From Scenedesmus sp. ARA3 (Eukaryota; Chlorophyta; Chlorophyceae; Sphaeropleales; Scenedesmaceae), in assembly GCA_004335835.1 (NCBI GenBank), contig RWJK01001849.1:1-64000 (forward strand): 64,000 nucleotides of DNA, given 5' to 3'. Below the pieces are notes generated by a model. It was given only the letters and a program-made list of their open reading frames with translations. It ran no database searches and was not told where the DNA came from. Below are positions 47,779 to 58,974 of this stretch, piece after piece; the first letter of the stretch is position 1, and every line of letters begins with the position of its first letter. The position numbers and the translations under genes are program-made.

Positions 47779-49204
47779 GCGGCTTGGGCGCATGAGGTGC
47801 TAGGTCTATAGTGATGTTGGGTGTTGGCAGCTGTGTGTGTATGTGATGCGGCGTGGCCGGTACTGCAGAGGAAGCGTGGGAAGTGGCGGGATGTATGTTC
47901 TGGGTGTTGTGAGGGATACATGCAACAGGGTGCGGCCCCTGCTGCGCCGTGCTTGATGATTTCTGCAGGGTGATTCAGGATGAATGAGGGCTTTGCAGCA
48001 ACTCCATATAATTTGTTGTGCTGCTTGCATGCCCACTGACTCAATTGTATTTGTGCCAGCGATGGCTGTTTTTTTTTGGAGCATTGGCAGGTGTCAGGGG
48101 CGTGCACGCGCTAGTGCCGTTACACGCAGCATTCAGTGTTTTTCTGCTTCCAAACATTATCTCGCATGACTTGACCTGATTGGACTGCATGCAGGCCATG
48201 CATCCTACGCATGGGCAGAATGCATTGTACATTTGATAACCGGCTGGCCATCAGTGGGTGTGTTGGCATGTTGAATAGGAGGGTCAGGCATGCCTTTCCA
48301 GGTGGTGTGTTGCGTTCAGCATTTTATGTGTGCATGGTCCACCCCAAAAGGAGTGGGAACCTTGATCAGCAGCCAAGTTACAGTCGGCACGGTGCTGCAA
48401 ATATGCTCAGCAAGGGCTGGCATCAGCACCTGTGTGCATTTGTTCTAGCAGCAATTCAAGCTGCAGCTGTAGTGCGCACAGTGCGCAGCATGCTGCTAAA
48501 GATGGAGCCTGGTTGTTTTTAGGAGGCAGACTGTGCTTTGGGTAGTTGCGCAGCATGCTGCGTTGTCAGTCGTGTCGATGTACACGCTGGTACTAGCCTA
48601 CTGAGTGTGACAGTTGTGTCTGTTACAAGCGTGGCAGGTTGTGTGCGCCTGCAGGAGACAAACAAAGCATACTTGTGCAACGGTGTCAAGCCCTGCTACC
48701 AAACTTGTTGCGGTCGTCACAACGTTGTGCAGGTAACTGCAGTCACGATTTGTGTGTGACACGAGTCACAATGCAACAGCTGTTGGCTGCATTGGTGCTG
48801 CAGCCTGTCTGAGGGCCATAGATGTGCAGGCTGGCACTGCTGCTGCAAACAAACACAACCGAGTCACTGCTGCAGAGCCACAAGGGATGGTGCGGGCTGC
48901 TGATGCATGCGACGCAATGTGATGCTCTGCCAGGCAATACCACGTCAGGCACCACCAAGCAATCAGCAATGCTTGAAAACACGAGGCGGCATGTTGCAAG
49001 GTGTGACCTATCCACAACCCAAAGGGGACCATGGGGCGGACGCAACAGATGCTGCGCTTCAATTGCTGAGGTGAGGATACACCTTCGTTCTTGCCAAGCT
49101 CAGCCTATCAGCGCAAAGTGTTGGCGCGGTCGGGTGTGTGCAGCATGCAATTGAGCTGTAGCACACCAAGGGGGTGTGGGGGTTCAACTCCCCCGCTTAT
49201 TTTT
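47779..49204. other. convergent intergenic region
   Basis: Contains the 3' UTR of the ankyrin-RING gene, low-CAG sequence without a gene, and at its end a tRNA-like segment (about 49117-49204) abutting the NNN gap. Confidence 0.5.
49117..49204 (+). ncRNA. possible tRNA-like / SINE-like Pol III unit
   Basis: GGGGGTTCAACTCCCCC folds as a perfect tRNA T-arm (5 bp stem, 7 nt loop) and contains a B-box match. An A-box-like TGGCGCGGTCGG lies about 50 bp upstream. TTTT at the gap would be a Pol III terminator. I could not form a full cloverleaf: there is no 5' acceptor strand pairing with GCTTATT. It is better seen as a tRNA-derived fragment than a working tRNA gene. Confidence 0.3.
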
Positions 49205-49207
49205 NNN
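49205..49207. other. assembly gap (NNN)
   Basis: Three N after CTTATTTTT. The two sides may not be adjacent in the genome, so the 3' end of the MYND gene model is unsafe here. Confidence 0.9.
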
Positions 49208-50123
49208 GGTCCGGGCGCTGGGCACCTCCTGTATAGGGTGTTGTGACGTGTTCTGCTGGTGAGGCACTGCCTCCCGCTCCCGACAATTGGGCTTGCCCAA
49301 TTGTGCTGTGGTAGCGAGCCAGTAGGATTCCGTCCCCCCTGGTGTGATGCTCTCCTCCTCACAGCAACATTGTTGGGCAGATGGACCAAGGCATGCCATT
49401 TGCTGTGCAGGCACGCTAACAAGCACACATGTCCGCACCTGGCAGTCTTGCAGCCTGAACACGTGCAGGCCTTGCCTCCCACAACCTCCAGCTCACTGAA
49501 CTTGGCCAGGTTGGTGCACCCAGGCGCATTGCAGCACAGCTTGGAGGGAAAGCAGCCGCTCAGGGCAGCTGCAAAGTGCATCAGCTGCTGAGCAAGCTCG
49601 GCACTGACCACCCCCTTGATTGCCAGTAGCCACTGCAGGCGCATTCCTGCGCTACCTTGCAAACTGCTGCTGCTGCTGCTGTCGGCAGTTGTCAGGAAAC
49701 GCCCGCACATCTCACTCACGCACTCCTGCTGCTGCAGGAGACTCAGCACTCGATCATTTCCCTGTTCAGAACCCAGCGGCAATGCTGCTGCTGCTGCTGC
49801 TTGCTGCTGCATAGTGCTGAGCACTGTGCCAGTCCACGCCACTGCCGTGGCAAGGGACTGCACGACAGGCAGGAGCTCTGCTGGCAGCTCCTGCTGCACA
49901 GCCACTGGCAGCAAGCCGTCAGCATGCGCAGCCAGCAGTATGCTGCCAAAAGCATACAAGCTGTGAGCCGACAGTAACTGCCAAGCCGGCCGCAGCTGAC
50001 TGACATCGCTGCTGCTGCTGCTGCTGCCGCTGCTGCCAGCGAGGCTGCTGCAAGCTGCCATGGCCACATCCGCTGTCATTGCGGCCTGCAGTAACGCATA
50101 CACAATGCGCCTGCAATCCATGC

Positions 50124-50158
<35 letters not shown>

Positions 50159-51391
50159 CTGGAGTGTGGCGCATTGCTTGCTGCTGTGCGAAGCTCCCGC
50201 AGCGCCTGGCCAGCTGCAACCACGCCAGCTTTCAAACTAGTGGCGCAAAAAGCAAAGCACTCCGAGCCCGCACACTGGCCTACCCCTGCTGCTGCTGGGT
50301 GTGACAGTGCTGCTTGTAGAGGCGCAGTCAGCGCAAATGTCATTCTCTGGCTGTGCACCAGATCTTTGTGAGGATCCGCCAGATGTGCTGGTGTCCAGAC
50401 TCCTGATGGATCAGAATACAGCTGCACCCAGCAGCGTACGCAAGCCTCCAGGGCCCGCACAGTGGTGGGCTGCTGCATCACACTCAGCAGCTGCTGGGGC
50501 TCGCAATTCGGGCCTGCATGCAAAGCATGGGCAGGTTACTGCGCCGCAGCTTGCAGGAACCAGGTGGTGATCCTACGCATGCATGCTCCATGCAGTCAGT
50601 GACAGGAAGACCTCGCCTTGCTCAAGCATCGCTGCATATGCTCGCCGCACCACAAACCAGCCGGCGCTGTGCAGCGCAAGTCATCACGCATCCACGCGCC
50701 TCAAGAGCAAAGGCTGCACTGCAGATAGGAATCCGCATCCCAGGCAGGCTCAAGCACCCACCTGGCACAACGCTTGCAAGCAAGATGCCCAGCTCCGCGG
50801 CTGCTTCAATGTGGCCGGTCTGCACTGGACTAGCCGCCTGCAGCACACGCGCCAGCACTGGCAGCAGCTGCTGCAGCAGCGTCGGCAGGATGCCGCTCGC
50901 TACTGCTGCATCCACCCTGGCCCCTGCCGCGACAGCGCTGCCACATTCCGGCTGCAGGAGATTCTGCATGCACTTCATCTCTCGCCTGATGCACGGCAGA
51001 GACAGCAGCAGCACGTGCAGGTCAAGGGACAGCAAGCACAGCTCCAGCAGTACTGCTGCACGGCGCAAGTGTACTGTTGCTGTGAGCAGCGGCAGAGAGG
51101 GGCTGCCCCTCTCTGCCGCTGCCGCTGCCGTTGATGCCGCTGCTGCTGCTGCTTTCGTCTTGCAGGTGATGGTACGGCAGCTCTGCGTCAAAGACAGCGC
51201 ACGCAAGCACTGCATAGTACGCAGCAAGCTCCTGCCCTAAATGCGTGTCATTGGTGTCCCCGTGATTAACCTCAAAGTGCCCCTAGCCAACAAGCTCTGG
51301 CAGGTGCAGTGCCTCAAGCAAACGCTTGTGCACGGGTGCTACCTTGGGTGGCTGCTGCTGCTGCTGCTGCTGCTGCTGCCGCTGCTGCTGC

Positions 51392-51475
<84 letters not shown>

Positions 51476-53619
51476 GATGTGTTGTCAGCCGACAACGAGG
51501 CCGGCTGCCTACCCTGCAGCTGCCGGTGCAGCTGCTGTGCTGTCATTGCAGCGTAGCAGCACAGCAGCCACTGCACATCGGGAGAGTCGCCGATGTTGCT
51601 GCCTGCAGCAGCTGTAGCGATGGGTCACTAAGGTGCGGCTGGTGCGCTGCTGCATGCTGCCTGAGATGTCTGCGGCTGCGCTTGCCAAAATCAGTGGCAC
51701 CTCCAGGGCTGCGTGAAGGGCACTGCTGATGGGTGGCTTGTACTCAAGGCCTGCTGCTGTGGGCCCTGCCCAGCATCGCAACGCTGCAGTAGAAAGCAGC
51801 AGTACAAGTGAGCAGCTCCAGTTGATGCCTTATTGCTATCGGCGCAGCCTGACCGATGTAGCAGGAAATTTGGCTGCCAGAAAGACTAGTTGCCATGAGT
51901 GCCGGATTCCCAAAGAGCTGGACAGCCAACAAATGTTCTACATCCAGGGGCTGCTGCTGCTTATAGAGGCTGCCACCTGCAGCCTTTCTGTGCAGATGTA
52001 GTGGTGCGTATTGCCCTCATTTCCGATTATGCTGCTATATGCCGCTTGCAGTCTGCATCATCCTGATTCACCCTGCTGCTCTGCCAACAGCAGCAGAACC
52101 GCCCACATGCAACTATCCTCTCTCAAAACCCACCTGCACCAGCCAGCTGCACAGAAGGCAGCAGCAGCGGTTTTATTTTGGGGTCTGCAAAGCCACTGCT
52201 GCCGTCTTCATACATCTTTAGCGCTCCACTATAAGTCCCCAGCAGGAAAGCTGTCAGTTCTGCCAGGTGCAGCGGCACCTCAGCAGCGCTGGCTCTGTCC
52301 AGAGCTGCTGCGAGTGCCTGGCAGGCAACAGTGTAGGCTGACAGGAAGCCTGCAGCAGCGCAGCAAGCAGAGCCATGGGCTGTCTGTGATGGCAGGTGCA
52401 GGAACATGAGCAGGGGCAAGAGCAGCAGCCTCGGCTGATAGGAAGCCTGCAGCGATGCAACAAGCGTTGCTAAAGACTGTGTGTCGTGCAGGGTGCAGCC
52501 GGAGCAGCTGCTGCAATGACCAAATGAGGCAGCAATCGCCGCTGGCTACTGCAGCACTTGCAGAGTGGTGGCATGGCATCATAAGCACACAAGCGATGCA
52601 GCAGGGCTAGTCGACCAGGCAGGCTGAGCAGGCAGGCAGGCAGCCAAGCAGGCAGGCAGGCTGCTATATTGCTCACCAGGCTGGAGGATCTGCCGCCTGG
52701 CTGTTGCCAGTGAGGCCTCCTGCCACTCCAGCCCCACATACAGCAGCAGCACGGAGGTCAGCTCCCTTGCTGCTGATGAGGATCCTTGCAGGACACTCGG
52801 CTTGCTGGCCCACAGCTGCAGCAGGTGGCTGGTGGTGCTGACACAGGTTGTGAAGAGCTGCTGCACATCAGGCGCGATGCTCTGCCAGACACAGAGGAGG
52901 ATAAGGTAAGGGGCAGTACAACAAAGAGATTTGCGGTACACGCTGTGATAAGGGCATGGCGGGCAGTGCTGACACATGTCTTGAAGAGCTGCTGCACATC
53001 AGGCGCGATGCTCTGCAAGACGCAGAGGAGGATTAGGTAAGAGGAAGTACAACAACGACTTGCATTGTTATTTTTTTTGGCAATGATGAGTCCGTCCAAG
53101 GGCCATCCGATGCACATCAGCAGGGGAGCCCTGCAGGACAGATGGGGTTGGAGTGCAGGAGGGGTGGTAGTTGTGACTGGTTTGCACTGCAGAGAAAGGC
53201 AGCACACCGGCCAGCACAGCTGATGGCTGGGGTGCAGCTATGAGTGAAGAGCTGATTGAGCGCGGCAATACGATGTAGGGGAGGCACAACAACTCTGAAT
53301 ACAAGCGTCGTTGAGCAGTGCTGCATGCACAGCCCCACACATGCTCCTGCAGCTCTGCTGACTGTACTGCACATTCACTGAGCACAGCCGTGCTGTAACT
53401 GCCACGACTTACCCCGTAGATCAACCTCTTGCCAGCTGAACATGCAATTGAGTTTGAAAACTCTTGCGCGATCCAAAACTTCATGCCTTCCAGCTCCCAC
53501 TGAAGTCGCTCCTCCTCCTCCTCTGCGCTGCTGCTTGCAGCCCGCAGCTCTGCCAGCAGCGTTGTGTATCGGCTAAAACGCGCTGACCGTGTTGCGTATT
53601 GTGGATATGCGGCAAGCAT
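49208..53619 (-). CDS. green-algal-type MYND zinc finger protein
   Basis: Joined exons: 53619-53413, 52881-52677, 52349-52134, 51602-about 51290, 51231-about 50770, about 50520 down to the gap. Most of the protein is helical and Leu/Ala-rich with a very long Gln tract (CAG run on this strand, 51352-51475). Near the C-terminus is CCNAPGCTNLAKFSELEVVG, then CSGCKTARCGHVCLLACLHS, then KWHALVH, a MYND-like set of Cys/His with the C-N-P-x-C-x-N opening common in chlorophyte MYND proteins. MYND fingers bind proline-rich partners. Two problems exist. The frame changes by one within the palindrome at 51086-51122, and the 3' end runs into the NNN gap. The start is the ATG at 53619 in a continuous frame. 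Small duplications copy the starts of exons 2 and 3. Confidence 0.65.
49283..49304. other. 9 bp inverted repeat with 4 nt loop
   Basis: ACAATTGGG-CTTG-CCCAATTGT forms a perfect hairpin close to the 3' end of the MYND gene model. It could be a 3' UTR structure or chance. Confidence 0.4.
51086..51122. other. near-perfect 37 bp palindrome in coding sequence
   Basis: Eighteen-base arms around a single central T (left arm begins GCAGCGGCAGAGAGGGGC). The coding frame of the MYND gene upstream of it (ELAAYYAVLACAVFDAEL...) and downstream (TATVHLRRAAVLLELCLL...) differ by one, so a base was probably lost or gained here, in the genome or in the assembly. Confidence 0.8.
51352..51475 (-). repeat. longest CAG/CTG tract of the window (about 41 triplets)
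   Basis: CTG on the plus strand, with two CCG interruptions near 51380-51393. It encodes a Gln tract in the MYND protein on the minus strand. Confidence 0.9.
52845..53045 (-). repeat. duplicated start of MYND exon 2 (122 bp period)
   Basis: The acceptor and first about 45 nt of the exon (AGCATCGCGCCTGATGTGCA onward, SIAPDVQQLF) occur at 52881 downwards and again at about 53003 downwards, with a shared upstream flank. A fainter copy of the PSVLQGS segment is near 53130-53160. A second small duplicate (GFLSA, exon 3 start) is at 52340/52440. Confidence 0.8.
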
Positions 53620-54884
53620 GGCTGCTGGCTGCCCGGAGATGCGCCAGCGGCAGCAGCAGCAGCAGCAACAAGTGTCTGCACTAGCTAGTACACCAGCCAG
53701 CAGGATCGGCCCTTCCTAGCAGCCAGCTAGAACGTGATGACTTATCGATGTCGCACATTTCTATATGTAAGAGATCTGCTGCCGCACGGAGTTCGCCAGA
53801 CTCTAGAAGAGCGGTGAATAGGACGACTTCCAATGTAAGGAGTTGCTTCCCGAGCTGGCTGCACAAATTATACGGCAAAAACTAAAAGTGGTGGTCCTTG
53901 AACAGGCTGGAAGTCCTTGAAAGGCGGTCGAGCCAATGGCTCCAGCCTCTTCACCAAACCCTACTGAGTAAACACTGTTACAGGCCTGACAGTGACCAGT
54001 TTGCACAGCAACCAAAGGCCATTGCCACGCAAAGGACAGGACGGCGCATCTCATTTGCACTTTTACAGCCCAGGCCTGCAAAGCTGACCTGTCAAGGCAC
54101 TGCAGTGTCAGGCCTGCATCATGACGCGCACAGGCCTGCACTTGTGGTGCAGACCTGGCGCATGGTATAGAGAATTGCAGGGAAGACAATACATACTGCA
54201 ATAGCCGCATGCAACATCTTGCTCACTCAAATATCCAGAAGGGCCCCCTGCATGGTGCATGCACGCATGTAGTCAGCACAAGTAGGCCTACCGCAGACAA
54301 GATGATTATGCGGGAAAATAATCAACAGGACAGGCAGGGCTGCACCACCTTGGCACCATGCAAGGCACCAACCGTAGCAGTGCAGTCCAGCCAGCAACAC
54401 AAGTGTGCAGCTGCTTGTCATGACAAGCGCCCACTATGTAACAGCACGTGTTGTTGACAATAACCCAGCGGTTGCCTGCAAAACTTGCAGTGATGCAGCC
54501 AAAGCGATGCTGCATCATGCCCTCTCCAGCTGCTCCACGCAGCACAGCTTGGCGTGGCACCATGCTGCTGCTGCTGCTGCTGCATCAAGAGCCCTGTTGT
54601 TGGTACGGCAGGACCCATATTTAACTATCATTCCTCCTCTCTCAAATTCCTCAACATCCCATCCTTCCTCACGTCAACTGCCGATACATCTCCTCCATGT
54701 CTGACACCTCACACCAAAAAGAGCACTGTGAATGATGCAGATCCACAGGAATTCGCGCAGCAAACAGTTCCTGTCCTCACATCGACTGCCGGTATATCTC
54801 ACTCATGCCTGCCACCTCAAGACAAAAAGAGCACTGTGAATGATGCAGATCCACAGGAATTCGCGCAGAAAACAGTTCCTGCCC
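53620..54884. other. intergenic, with repeats of the S1 gene 3' end
   Basis: No gene supported. An open frame at 53681-53878 on the minus strand (MPYNLCSQLGKQLLTLEV...) could be an upstream exon of the MYND gene, but I could not join it. 54670-54884 holds tandem copies from the next gene's last exon. Confidence 0.45.
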
Positions 54885-54910
54885 TCACATCGACTGCCGG
54901 TACATCTCCT
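54670..54910 (-). repeat. three tandem copies (about 108 bp) of the S1 gene 3' end
   Basis: The last codons and stop region (minus strand, reading EEMYRQS) at 54890-54910 recur near 54783 and 54674, together with downstream sequence containing GATGCAGATCCACAGGAATT. The two outer copies lie beyond the stop, in the presumed 3' UTR. Confidence 0.8.
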
Positions 54911-56099
54911 CCATGTCCGCCACCTCGCGCCGCACCCCGCTTAGCTTAATCAGCTTGCGCGGCTTGTCCATGCTCGCCACATAAAACGGCTGCAGCGTGC
55001 CGATCTGTGCGGCCGTCTCAGGCAGCGCGTGGTTGCTCTCAAGCAGCGCCACATACCCGGCTACACCCACCGCATATCCCTTTGTCGTCACATTCAGGAT
55101 CCGGCCAGTCACCATTTTGCCAGATCGCATGCGCGTCTCCAGCTCATCCCACACAAGCTTTGCCCGCACATCACCCGGAATGCCAACTGGCTCCAGCTGT
55201 GTGTCGCCGTAGGGTGTGGCGCAGGCGGCGAGGCGGAGCTTCACGTAGTCACCTGGCAGTAGCTCGGGGCTGCTTCGCTGGATGGGCTGGCCGGATGCGG
55301 AGTATGGTGTGGCGGCTGCGAGCTCCTGCAGGGGGGTGCAATTGAGTGGATGTGATGTGTGACTAATTGCCGATGATGGTGTTGCTGTCAGTTAGCTGGA
55401 GATGTGATGATGGCGTCGCTGATGGCTACGGCTTATCTCAACTGCTGCTGGTGTGCAGCGTTGGCGGTGACGCTGCCCTGGAGTCGCCAGCAGGAGTTGC
55501 TCTACTCGCCAACCCAACCCCCAACAAGCTGCCTGCTGCTGCTGGCGTGGGCTGCCATTGCCGCTACGGCTGCAACGGCGCTCTTGTGCACACACTAGCC
55601 GCACAGTCCAGCACAACATGACGTCTTGCTGCACCTGATGCGTTTGTGGCTGCGCATCGCTGTCCCAAGGCCGCACCTGCTTTGACACCCAGTTCAGGCC
55701 GTAGTACCCCGGGTCAACCAGCACCTGCTGCCGCGTGCTGCGCAGCACCTTGGCCAGAATGACCTGGCCCTGCAGCTGCGGCTGCGAGATATTAAAGCGC
55801 CGGAATATCGCGAGGCTCTCCCGCTGCGTACTGCTGAGGAGCCTGTCACTACTGACTGTGGACTGCGGCACCGCCTGGAGTTCGGCTTGAGTGATGATTT
55901 CAGCTGCTTGGCTAGCGAGAGGCGTGCTGCTGCTGCTGTGGAAGGATGCGTGTAGGGTTGATAGTAGGAGTCTGCAGAAGGCGGGGCAGGGCTGCTGTAC
56001 GCTGCCGCATGCTGCTGCTTGGGCCGCTGCTGCTACTGCTGCTGCTGCATGTAAGCTGGTTGGACTGTGCCGTCCAGATAACAGCAGAGCGCCCAGCAT
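54885..56099 (-). CDS. organellar S1 RNA-binding domain protein (bS1m-like)
   Basis: Two exons, 56099-55677 and 55325-54885, 287 residues. It starts MLGALLLSGRHSPTSLHAAA, and the first about 75 residues look like a mitochondrial leader (Ser/Ala/His/Arg, almost no acids). The core has IFRRFNISQPQLQGQVILAK and VLVDPGYYGLNWVSK (an incomplete first OB-like unit), then an S1 domain: MVTGRILNVTTKGYAVGVAG, YVALLESNHAL, FYVASMDKPRKLIKLSG. S1 domains bind single-stranded RNA. The length and leader suggest mitochondrial ribosomal protein S1 or a related translation factor, but I cannot separate these. The 3' end is repeated downstream. It shares a 371 bp divergent region with the next gene. Confidence 0.75.
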
Positions 56100-56470
56100 T
56101 GCGATGTGTCGTCGATACAAGAAAAGCTTGGCTGGCAGGCAGAGTATTTGAAGGAAGTGCTGGGCTTGTGGGTGACTTGTACAGCAAACGAGTGCGACAG
56201 GTGTGTCGGTAAACGGCAAGGCGATGATAGTTTATCTCGTTATGAACATAGGCGTCTGGCAATTGATCGGGGACGGCCTTGCGAGAATGAACCGAAGCTC
56301 AGGTGTGTGCGGGCTCAAGCAGAATGACAAGTACAACGAAGCTGTACTACACTATGGGCTTATGATAAGCAAGATCTACTCAAGCTATTGCATGGTATGA
56401 CATTTCAAGCTGGTGATCTGGTGTGCAGCGTCTGCTAACTCCTTGGTGTCGCAACATCTGCCGAGACAGC
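56100..56470. promoter_or_regulatory. 371 bp divergent promoter S1/heme-oxygenase-like
   Basis: Lies between starts facing away on the two strands. The stretch 56200-56400 is less CAG-rich than the flanks. An open frame there (56226-56400) has no support as a gene. Confidence 0.4.
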
Positions 56471-58974
56471 ATGCATTGTACACACAGGCCTGCTGGCCCT
56501 GTTTTCAGCAGAAGAACATGCGTGTTTCACTGCTCCAAGGGGTTTGGAGCTGCTGCACCCAAGCAGAAAGCCGGCAAGGCCAGCAAAGGGACTGCCAAAA
56601 CACCACAGCAGGTGCGCACCAGGCCACCCATGGTCTTGCACAACATGCGCATGCCAAGACTGTCGCTTGAGACATGAAAACACTTTGCAGCTGCTATCTT
56701 TGCATGCTGGTGCAGCTGTATAGTAGCCAACCCCACCTGTATCACTGGGCTGCAGCAGCAGACACTTGCTGCACAGCAGCATGCCACAGACATGCACAGC
56801 AGCAGCAGCACTTGCCAGCAAGTGCACACCAGTTGCAGCTAAACTCAGCAGCCTCAACTACTACCTTCTGCTCCACCACTGCAACTTCAGTTCTGCTGCT
56901 ACCATGCGGACAGCACCCCCCTGCAGCTGCTGTCAAAAAACTCTCTCGGCTGGGGCTCTTGCCGCTGCCCCACACCAGCAACAACACACAAATCCTGGCA
57001 AAAACGTGTTTAACCATGTCTCATTTATGGTTTCTATCATGCTGACTGGCTGCCTGTTCATGCATGCCACTGCTGTGTGGCCACATCAGGCTGCTGATCA
57101 GGCCCTGGCAGAGGCAGCCAAGTCCCTGAGCATGTCTCATGTATGCTTGTCAGTAAGCTGACTGGCTGCCTCATTCACATTGGCTGCTGCTGTGTGGCCA
57201 CACCAGGCTGCTGATCAGGCCCTGGCAGAGGCAGCCAAGTCTCGGCCCAATGTGCGGCCCATCAACCCAAAAGAGGCAGCCAGGGGCAAGGTGGACTACG
57301 TGCAGGTGGGCTGACGCAGTACGTTATGCACAACAGGGTGTTGCTTATGTATGTGAGTGTGTGTACTCAAACCAGCAGGTATTTAAGTTCACGTGCTTTG
57401 TCTCACACTCGGCGTCAGAACTGCCAGACAAGGGTTGGCCTGGTGTGGCCGGTGCTGAGGTGCCACAGCAGCAGTCCACACCAGCAGCCGCTCAGCAACA
57501 CGGCCTCAATGGATCTGCTTGCTGCCTTGTCAGCTTGCCAGCCCACCCTTGCTGCCTGTTTCATATACCAATTGTGTTATTGGAAATGGCTGTCACTGCA
57601 TTGTGCACCGCCCGCCTGGCAGGTCAAGGACTGGGCTGATGGCAATGCAGCAGACCTAGGGGAGCTGCAGGTGCTGCCCGACAGCTACGCCACAGCATAC
57701 ACAGCAGCAGGCAGCAGCGGCAGCAGCAGCAGCACGGCGGGCGGCAGCAATGCGGCGACAGCAGCAGCAGCGGAAGGGCCTTTCTACCAGCAGCTGGCGC
57801 GGCATGCGCAATACCTTGAGGTATGCAAGGCCCGCCAAGAAGTGTTTGATCTGTGCTGCTGCTGCTGCTGCTGCTGCTGATTCAGCTCTCAGAGCACCTC
57901 AGAGCTTGCTTGCACCATTTGCTAAATGTCAGCTGCTGGATCGCCATGTGTGCCGCACACTGTACTCATTCTTGCGCTGACCTGCGTAAACCAAAGAGAA
58001 TGAGTAATGCTTCAATGTGCTTGCATGCTTGCTCTGTGCAGTCTCAGGGTGCCCTCAGCGTTGCGCTACAGCCAGGGGCCAAGCCCTTCCTGCCTTTTGA
58101 GTCCTGGCAGTACAGCCTGCCTCGCTACAGGCAGTACATGGCTGAGCTGGCAGCAGTACACCTGGCACTGGAACAAGCCCTAACACTGGGGCTAGCTGCA
58201 CCACCAGTGACGCCTGCGCCAGCTGCAGCAGCAAGCAGCGGCAGCCTGAGCAGCAGTAGCTTTGACGAAGCAGCAGCAACCCAGCAGCAGCAGGCATTGG
58301 GAGTTGCGGGCAGGTCTGCAGCAGCTGCGGCTGCGTATGCAGCGCTGTGCTGCTTTTCAGCTGAGAGTGGGTTATGGAGGGCGCATGCAGCGCAAGCAGA
58401 CTTAGCTGTTCTAGCTGAGCTGGCAGCTGCACGGCACAGCGACAAACAGCAGCAGCAGCAGCAGCAGCAGGGGAAGAGGAAGTCTGGCGAGCTGCATGCA
58501 AGCCAGAATGCCATAGCATATGGCAAGTACCTGCTGCAGCTGGGCAGGGCTGCAGCAGCCGGCACCGCTGCAGCTGCTGCCTCAGCTGCTGCAGACGCAT
58601 GTGCAGCACCGTCACCTGGCAGCAGCAGCAGCAGCAGCAGTTTGTTGCTGGAGGAAGATGAAGGCACAGCAGCAGCACTCAAGCTGCTGGCACATGCCTA
58701 CGCGCTGCACGTGCAGCAGCAGTGCCTGGGCACACGCATCGGAGCAGCAGCCACAGATCACTTGGAGCTCATGAGCACTGGCATGCCGGCAGCAGCAACA
58801 GCAACGTACATGCAGTACCCGCAGCATGTGCAGGAGCCGTTGCAGCAGCTGGTGGCTGTCACGGATGCTGCAGGGCAGCTGCTGGATGGGCCTGGGCGGC
58901 AGGCTGTGCTGGAGGAGCTGCCAAAGGCTCTCAAGAAGGCTACGCTGATGCTGGCACCGCTGGCGACGGCTTGA
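56471..58974 (+). CDS. plastid-targeted heme-oxygenase-like protein
   Basis: Four exons, 56471-56611, 57207-57305, 57623-57820, 58042-58974, all phase 0; 456 residues. The N-terminus (MHCTHRPAGPVFSRR, then KGFGAAAPKQKAGKASKG) is a typical plastid leader. The body resembles plant-type heme oxygenase folds: FESWQYSLPRYRQYMAEL, VHLALEQAL, an LHASQNAIAYGKYLLQL helix, LAHAYALHVQQQCLGTRIG, then YPQHVQEPLQQLV and ELPKALKKATLMLAPLA. The usual F-x-x-M-R-x-H heme ligand motif is not obvious, so it may be a non-catalytic relative. Ala/Ser/Gln inserts interrupt it. Exon 2's start and the terminal segment are tandemly duplicated. The fold call is moderate; the heme role is inference. Confidence 0.55.
57040..57240 (+). 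repeat. duplicated acceptor and start of exon 2 (about 117 bp period)
   Basis: GGCTGCTGATCAGGCCCTGG plus the next 20 bases, with upstream TGACTGGCTGCCT and TGTGTGGCCACA, occur twice (about 57040-57125 and 57160-57242). Both carry CAG acceptors. The first copy leads into SLSMSH and a GTATGC donor. Confidence 0.85.

Noticed and set aside
49117..49204. A complete tRNA gene
   Set aside because: Only the T-arm folds convincingly. No acceptor stem or anticodon arm could be formed, so it is kept only as a tRNA-like candidate.
51309..51617. Poly-Ala and poly-Cys plus-strand frames over the longest CTG tract
   Set aside because: Pure microsatellite translation; the minus-strand Gln frame belongs to the MYND gene.
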